Positions 42,610 through 47,074 of a DNA stretch of 47,074 bases are shown one piece after another. This DNA comes from Gammaproteobacteria bacterium. GTDB lineage: Bacteria > Pseudomonadota > Gammaproteobacteria > GRL18. Within the stretch, counting starts at the first letter, position 1. Each line of letters begins with the position of its first letter. The stretch covers positions 1 through 47,074 of the forward strand of contig JADGEK010000002.1 in assembly GCA_016744395.1 (NCBI GenBank). Direction: 5' to 3'. Made by a program: the position numbers and the translations under genes. The notes under the pieces are model-generated. The model made no database searches and was not told where the DNA came from. It was given only the letters and a program-made list of their open reading frames with translations.

Positions 42610-43071
42610 ATGAACATACAGAAAAAAAATTCAATTTTTTATAAACAATTCATGATGTATTGTTTTCTTTGTATAAGCATCATTGATAACGTCAATGCAG
42701 ACCATTTATCTGATAACGATCTTTATCTATGGCAAATTGTAAGTAACGAAACCTTATCAGAAGCACGAGGTGGTTTTATTTTTAGTAATGGCATTGAAAT
42801 TGATATCGGTTTGCAACAAAATTTAAATATTTCCAGCCAAAACATGGATACAGTCACACAAAATAATATTTTAAACAACCTGACAAATGGTTCAGCTATT
42901 AATATACCCATTGCTTCAGAAAATGTTGTTATTCAAAATTCACTGGATAATCTGGCATTAAGGTATACGACTCAAATTGATATTCGTGTCAAAAACTTAG
43001 ATTCTTTTAGAAATCCAGCAGCATTGATACCACAATTTCAGACACAGGTAGAACCTGCAGTCTATAAATAA
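42610..43071 (+). CDS. Small secreted protein with LSExRGG motif (Fap-like operon, FapE-like position)
   Basis: 153 residues. Signal peptide MNIQKKNSIFYKQFMMYCFL, hydrophobic to NVNA-DH (about 31). The mature N-terminus is LSDNDLYLWQIVSNETLSEARGGFIF, with a GG pair that resembles the double-glycine leader cut by C39 peptidases (LSxxEL...GG). The rest is Asn/Gln-rich beta-prone sequence (GLQQNLNISSQNMD, ENVVIQNSLDNLALRY) with the VVIQNS motif seen in its neighbour. Starts 11 bases after the C39 gene. Role as a minor fibre subunit or export factor is inferred from context. I know of similar RGG-motif proteins beside C39 genes only in general terms. Confidence 0.6.
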   Translation: MNIQKKNSIFYKQFMMYCFLCISIIDNVNADHLSDNDLYLWQIVSNETLSEARGGFIFSNGIEIDIGLQQNLNISSQNMDTVTQNNILNNLTNGSAINIPIASENVVIQNSLDNLALRYTTQIDIRVKNLDSFRNPAALIPQFQTQVEPAVYK

Positions 43072-43151
43072 GTCTTTATTTAGCTCATAAAATATCGAGT
43101 ACATTGATAAATACAATTGATTTTTGAGAGTGTTAGATAAAATGATAAGTC

Positions 43152-43156
43152 AGGAG
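43152..43156 (+). promoter_or_regulatory. AGGAG ribosome-binding site that points to an ATT start codon
   Basis: A full-strength AGGAG is followed, after six bases (TAACTC), by ATT at 43163. No ATG, GTG or TTG is within range. This decides the start of the outer-membrane gene, because the reading frame from that ATT supplies a complete signal peptide. Confidence 0.5.
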
Positions 43157-43162
43157 TAACTC

Positions 43163-44566
43163 ATTAGTACATTACGATATAAAAATGTAATTACGAAATA
43201 TTTTATAAGTCTATGGATAGGACTGTCTATTGTCGTTAGTGTTTCGTTGTCTCATGCACAGACTAAACCCGACTCAACTATCACAGCTTCTTCAAAAGAT
43301 TTAAACGAACTGCGTAATCTCTATAAACAGCAACAACAAAAATTAGAACATCAAAGCCGATTATTGCAACAACAGAGCCAATTATTACAACAACAAAGTC
43401 AGTATCTAAAATCACTTGAACAACGTTTCAATCAGTTACCTCAGGGCACTGGTAACCAAACAGTGACAAACCAGTCCTCTGGTACAGTTGCAGCCACAAA
43501 TAATAGAAAGGCTTCATCCAACAACACGACCTCTACTCCCACAAAACCTGTAGGAGTTGCAAAAAAACGCCAAGGAAACAAGCCAACTAAAAAAGAAATT
43601 GCCAGTATCAGCAGTATCAGTCAGGATGCACAGGGTATTTTAACACCCAAAGGCAGTTTAATTCTTGAACCTTCATTTAAATACGCTCATACTTCTTCAA
43701 ATCGTGTTTTCTTAGAAGGATTTGGCCCTCTTGTACTACCCAGTTTTTTCCTGGGACTTATAGACATTCGTGAAGTGGATAGAGATGTTTATACCGCTTC
43801 AATCACAGCTCGATATGGTCTGACAAACCGAATGCAAATTGAGGCCCGCGTTCCCTATATATATCGTCAGGATAGTATCCGTTCACGGCCCCTTCTCACT
43901 AATTTGTTTGGTGATGATGTCTTCACCGCTGATGGCAATGGACTTGGTGATATTGAAGTTGCACTGGATTATCAATTTAACGATGGTGCAAATGGCTGGC
44001 CTTTCTTTACAGGCAGCCTAAGGGCCTCTATTCCCACTGGCACCGATCCTTTTGAAGTTGATACGGTTGATATAGTGGTCAAAGACAGCGATGGTAGTCC
44101 AGTCAAAGATGATGACGGCAATGTACTGATTCAACGTTTTCCCACAGAACTTGCAACAGGTACAGGCTTTTGGGGCTTGCAGCCCAGCTTAACCTTTATT
44201 TATCCTACTGATCCTGCCGTTTTTTTTGGTACAGTGAGCTATGGCTGGAATTTTGAAGATGATATTAATGATGAAGTGGGTAAAATTAATCCAGGCAATA
44301 CGTTTGGCTTAAGTGGTGGCATGGGATTTGGTATCAATGATCGCTCATCATTCAGCTTAGGCTTCTCTTTCAAACACGTTTATAAAACCGAGCAAAATGG
44401 CTCAACTTTAAATGGTACTGATGCCGATGTTGGCCGCTTATTACTAGGATACTCATTTCGCTTAAAGAAAGACACAAATGTGAATGTTTCAATTGGCATC
44501 GGAGCAACAGAAGATGCTCCAGATTTTGAAATGGGCTTACGTGTACCAATTACACTTGGATATTAA
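43163..44566 (+). CDS. FapF-like outer-membrane beta-barrel with N-terminal coiled coil (probable ATT start)
   Basis: 467 residues from ATT 43163. The frame is open back to a stop at 43157 and translates to a good signal peptide (KYFISLWIGLSIVVSVSLSHA-Q). The next usual start, TTG 43247, would remove that signal. The mature protein starts with a heptad-like Gln/Leu coiled coil (about 45-90, QQQQKLEHQSRLLQQQSQLL), then a Ser/Thr/Asn linker. A barrel of amphipathic strands (about 160-467) ends ...MGLRVPITLGY with a C-terminal aromatic. This plan matches FapF, the trimeric channel exporting amyloid subunits. The same fold is found in a wider family of putative transporters. Acidic loops (DSDGSPVKDDDGN) lie in the barrel. 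It is the fifth gene of the operon. Confidence 0.75.
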   Translation: MSTLRYKNVITKYFISLWIGLSIVVSVSLSHAQTKPDSTITASSKDLNELRNLYKQQQQKLEHQSRLLQQQSQLLQQQSQYLKSLEQRFNQLPQGTGNQTVTNQSSGTVAATNNRKASSNNTTSTPTKPVGVAKKRQGNKPTKKEIASISSISQDAQGILTPKGSLILEPSFKYAHTSSNRVFLEGFGPLVLPSFFLGLIDIREVDRDVYTASITARYGLTNRMQIEARVPYIYRQDSIRSRPLLTNLFGDDVFTADGNGLGDIEVALDYQFNDGANGWPFFTGSLRASIPTGTDPFEVDTVDIVVKDSDGSPVKDDDGNVLIQRFPTELATGTGFWGLQPSLTFIYPTDPAVFFGTVSYGWNFEDDINDEVGKINPGNTFGLSGGMGFGINDRSSFSLGFSFKHVYKTEQNGSTLNGTDADVGRLLLGYSFRLKKDTNVNVSIGIGATEDAPDFEMGLRVPITLGY

Positions 44567-44570
44567 TACC

Positions 44571-44846
44571 ATGAAATTAAATGCTTTGTTTATCTTCACT
44601 ATTTTATTCATATCTGCTTGCAGTAACTCACCTAATACACAGGCAGAATTAAATCCATTTGAATATTGCAATTCATTAGAACTGGCCAAGCATTCTGAAC
44701 AATATCAGCAGTGTGTTACCAATAAAATTCAGCAAACATGTACTTCACGGGGTAACACACCTGGTAGTGATGAATTCGTCAAATGCGCTAATGATCTACA
44801 AAATGCCACTTTTGTGCGTCAACAAATGCAAATTCGTGGCTTTTAA
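44571..44846 (+). CDS. Small lipoprotein at the end of the Fap-like operon
   Basis: 91 residues from the ATG at 44571, four bases after the preceding stop. The N-terminus MKLNALFIFTILFISAC is a lipoprotein signal with lipobox ISAC, so Cys17 should be lipidated. The mature domain has four further Cys (EYCNSLE, QQCVTN, QTCTSRG, VKCAND) that may form two disulfides. It contains no domain I recognise. Its position directly after the FapF-like gene suggests an accessory of the secretion channel. A longer frame reading into the barrel gene has no ribosome-binding site and was not used. Confidence 0.7.
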   Translation: MKLNALFIFTILFISACSNSPNTQAELNPFEYCNSLELAKHSEQYQQCVTNKIQQTCTSRGNTPGSDEFVKCANDLQNATFVRQQMQIRGF

Positions 44847-44965
44847 CCTAGAACAATTAAATCAAAATCACTTTTTAGGTTTTTTAAATTACTCCAGACT
44901 TTCAACTTGTAAATATGCGGCTCTATGAGCAGAGCAGTAATTGGGGGTGCCTAAAAGATCAAAAG

Positions 44966-45292
44966 AAAAAGAAGGTTTTACACTCGCATAAGTGCTATCG
45001 AAACCGATTGCACGGGGGAGAGGCTTACCTGTTTGGGGACGCTTTTCGGCCATCCATGGCCCGCTTAGTGAAAACATCCTGTTTTCACAAACCCCAAACA
45101 GGTAAACCTCTCCTCCGCACACTCTCAAACCGCATTTATTCTCGTTTTTTGTGGCAAAGTCAAAAACAAAGAAAGAGCAAGAGCACCTAAAATTAAGTTA
45201 AGACGCTAGTCTTAGCTTTTGCTGTTACTTTTCAAATCTCCGACCAATCGCATTCAAAAGCACTTTACCGAGTGAGTAAAACCTTCTTTTTT
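44966..45292. repeat. Nested inverted-repeat element, MITE-like
   Basis: Outer arms: AAAAAGAAGGTTTTAC (from 44966) with CTCG...TAAGTGCT...GATTG matches the complement of 45241-45292, with 16 identical bases and then about 70% identity over 45. Inner arms: GGAGAGGCTTACCTGTTTGGGG (45017-45038) against CCCCAAACAGGTAAACCTCTCC (45092-45113), 21 of 22. Centre: GAAAACA-TCC-TGTTTTC (45070-45086). The element is not coding; the two short frames across it are mirror artefacts. No transposase is nearby. The remaining 45293-45513 is AT-rich and holds no gene. Confidence 0.6.
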
Positions 45293-45513
45293 GTTGAGCT
45301 TGAATTACTGCAATACTCATTAAGCCATGAGTACCTAAAATATATGAACCTGAATTAGAAATAGCACACAACACTTGACTATTATTAAACGCTGTTTTAT
45401 TATACTCACATCAGCAATATTTAATTGGCGCCTATCTTAGGATCGCGTCTTTTTTTAAAGCTACAAATAAAACACTGTTTATTTAATAAAGATATTATCA
45501 AAAGGAACAGACA

Positions 45514-46116
45514 ATGACTCTATATGATATTAAACCTCGATTCCAATCACTATTGCGCCCTATGGTCAAAGTTGCTGCTGATAAAGGAATAACAGCCAAT
45601 CAAGTCACGCTCGCAGCAGCCATTGGCTCAGTCATAGTGGGCGCTTTATTACTTCTATTTTCTCAGCAGACCATTGTATTCTTGATATTACCCATCTGGA
45701 TGTTTATTCGTATGGCTCTAAATGCAATTGATGGCATGCTGGCTCGTGAATTTAATCAAAAAAGCCATCTAGGTGCTTATCTGAATGAAGTGTGTGATGT
45801 CGTATCAGATGCCGCTCTGTTCATTCCTTTTGCTTTTGTAGCCCCTTTTTCACCAGTCACGGTCATGTTAGTCATCTTTCTTGCCATGCTCAGTGAATTT
45901 GTCGGCGTTATTGGTCCAACTATAGGTGCCTCCAGACGCTATGACGGTCCATCAGGTAAAAGTGATCGAGCATTCCTGTTTGGTGCCTTAGGTCTTTGGC
46001 TTGGACTTGTCGGTGTTTTACCAATGTGGTTATTTTGGTTAATGCCACTGATGGCCGTACTGCTCTCTATAACAATATTTAACCGTATAAAACAAGCATT
46101 GCTTGAAGCCAAATAG
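45514..46116 (+). CDS. ynbA: CDP-alcohol phosphatidyltransferase family membrane protein (YnbA-like)
   Basis: 200 residues with about six hydrophobic segments. AAAGGAACAG precedes the ATG. The class motif Dx2DGx2ARx8Gx3Dx3D appears as N70-x2-D73-G74-x2-A77-R78-x8-G87-x3-N91-x3-D95. Two of four metal-ligand Asp are Asn, which matches my recollection of E. coli YnbA (NALDGMLAR, GAILNETGD) and so seems a subfamily trait. The N-terminus (MTLYDIKPRFQSLLRP) also matches YnbA. CDP-AP enzymes transfer a phosphatidyl group from a CDP lipid to an alcohol; the substrate of this subfamily is not established to my knowledge. An alpha/beta-hydrolase gene of YnbC type follows by 29 bases. Confidence 0.82.
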   Translation: MTLYDIKPRFQSLLRPMVKVAADKGITANQVTLAAAIGSVIVGALLLLFSQQTIVFLILPIWMFIRMALNAIDGMLAREFNQKSHLGAYLNEVCDVVSDAALFIPFAFVAPFSPVTVMLVIFLAMLSEFVGVIGPTIGASRRYDGPSGKSDRAFLFGALGLWLGLVGVLPMWLFWLMPLMAVLLSITIFNRIKQALLEAK

Positions 46117-46145
46117 TCAAAAACATAATGATTAAGGAAATAATA

Positions 46146-47074
46146 ATGAATACTGCAACATTAACAAGCAATACATTTGAAAAACCAGTAGACCACAAAA
46201 AAATGGATACAACAATTGAACATAAGACAATTGACGGTACAATCCCAGCCAATAAAGCATTGAGAAAGGTGAATGAAATCCAGTTTAAGACTCACGATGG
46301 CATTGATCTTTTCTATCGTCATTGGCCTACTGCAAGCAATGAATCCAAGGGTGCAATCATACTTTTTCATCGTGGTCATGAACATTCAGGGCGAATGAGC
46401 CATATTGTGGATGAATTGAATATGCAAGATTATGATTGTTTTGCCTGGGATGCCAGAGGTCATGGCCGTTCGCCAGGGGAAAGAGGCTTTAGCCCCAGTT
46501 TAGCAACATCTGTACAAGACATTCAAACGTTTGTACAACATATTTGTGAAAAACATCATTTTCAAGAAGAAGACATGGCCGTCATTGCACAGAGTGTGGG
46601 TGCCGTATTAGTGTCTGCCTGGGTGCATGACTATGCTCCTAAAATACGTTCTATGGTATTAGCCTCTCCTGCCTTCAAAGTAAAATTATATATTCCCTTT
46701 GCTCGAACAGGAATAAAATTAATGCAGGCTATTCGTGGTAATTTTTATGTGAATAGCTATGTCAAAGCCAAATTTCTCACCCATGATCCAGAGCGTATTG
46801 CCTCTTTTGAGTCTGATCCTCTGATCTCAAGAGCCATTTCATCAAACATTCTTTCCTCTTTATACGATGCAGCGGATCGAGTAATTGATGATGCCGCAGC
46901 CATCAGTGTCCCAACTCAACTGTTAATATCAGGTTCTGATTGGGTCGTGCATCATAAACCACAGCACACTTTTTATGAGCGCTTGGGAAGTTCGGTTAAA
47001 GAAAGGCATATTCTTAAAGGGTTTTACCATGATACTTTAGGTGAACTCGACAGAAAATTAGCCATTGATAAAGC
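46146..47074 (+). CDS. ynbC: Alpha/beta hydrolase, YnbC-like (3' end outside window)
   Basis: The frame starts at ATG 46146 after AAGGAAATAAT and is open to the window end (309 codons). A Lys/Thr-rich N-terminus of about 35 residues precedes the hydrolase fold. Strand-turn motifs include ILFHRGHEHSGR (oxyanion HRGHEH), FAWDARGHGRSPGERG, the nucleophile elbow IAQSVGAVL (Ser in AQSVG rather than GxSxG) and SGSDWVVHHKPQ (acid Asp). A candidate catalytic His is in FYHDTLGE. It resembles lysophospholipase-type serine hydrolases and E. coli YnbC. In some bacteria this protein continues into a methyltransferase domain; that part, if any, is beyond the window. Probably acts with the YnbA-like enzyme in lipid metabolism. 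Confidence 0.8.
   Translation, partial: MNTATLTSNTFEKPVDHKKMDTTIEHKTIDGTIPANKALRKVNEIQFKTHDGIDLFYRHWPTASNESKGAIILFHRGHEHSGRMSHIVDELNMQDYDCFAWDARGHGRSPGERGFSPSLATSVQDIQTFVQHICEKHHFQEEDMAVIAQSVGAVLVSAWVHDYAPKIRSMVLASPAFKVKLYIPFARTGIKLMQAIRGNFYVNSYVKAKFLTHDPERIASFESDPLISRAISSNILSSLYDAADRVIDDAAAISVPTQLLISGSDWVVHHKPQHTFYERLGSSVKERHILKGFYHDTLGELDRKLAIDK

Noticed and set aside
44889..45190. Two short open frames on opposite strands over the nested inverted repeat
   Set aside because: They arise from the palindromic element itself; the two predicted peptides share mirrored segments and lack start signals.

Overview
The window reads as chromosome of an AT-rich (roughly 35-40% GC by eye) free-living or symbiotic gammaproteobacterium. 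This rests on family-level similarity: an Rnf complex, a PilU-type ATPase, a BaeSR/Spy-like module, PepD, a YnbA/YnbC-like pair and a Fap-like amyloid secretion operon. No rRNA, tRNA, transposase, integrase or CRISPR array was seen.

Layout. 1-4.5 kb is the edge of an exopolysaccharide locus: an outer-membrane beta-barrel (partial, minus), an undecaprenyl-phosphate sugar-1-phosphate transferase, a small lipoprotein-like protein, an O-antigen-ligase/polymerase-type protein and a membrane-anchored zincin-like protein. 4.5-24.4 kb is one long minus-strand redox island. Read 5'->3' it encodes an FrdB-like protein, an FrdA-like flavoprotein, a NuoF-like NADH-binding subunit, KorA, KorB, an 824-aa PFOR-derived ferredoxin-fusion protein, RnfB, a 1573-aa PFOR-like protein that has lost its recognisable active-site motifs, RnfC, RnfD, RnfG, RnfE, RnfA and a small Cys-rich membrane protein. 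A hotdog thioesterase, a FadR-type regulator with two TGTCGACA palindromes upstream, and an NAD malate dehydrogenase follow at 24.6-27.1 kb.

The reactions fit together as a partial reductive (or reversible) TCA branch: oxaloacetate to malate (Mdh), fumarate to succinate (soluble NADH-linked Frd, inferred), succinyl-CoA to 2-oxoglutarate (KorAB), with Rnf exchanging electrons between NADH and ferredoxin at the expense or gain of an ion gradient. Direction cannot be decided from sequence.

27-39.4 kb is ordinary chromosomal material: pentapeptide-repeat protein, PilU, YbgC-type thioesterase, a GAF-PAS-GGDEF-EAL protein with a degenerate cyclase site, three uncharacterised proteins, a GC-richer intergenic stretch that may encode a structured RNA, an intergenic cluster of DnaA boxes, a BaeSR/Spy-like envelope-stress module and PepD.

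40.2-44.85 kb is a six-gene operon that looks like a divergent relative of the Pseudomonas Fap functional-amyloid system. It has a secreted Asp/Asn/Ser-rich protein with five exact-length 27-residue repeats, two small secreted proteins with a related C-terminal motif, a periplasmic C39 peptidase, a coiled-coil plus beta-barrel outer-membrane protein, and a lipoprotein. The outer-membrane gene appears to start at a rare ATT codon. An apparent nested inverted-repeat element (45.0-45.3 kb) separates it from a ynbA/ynbC-like phospholipid pair that runs off the right end.

All family names come from recognising motifs by eye; no database search was run.
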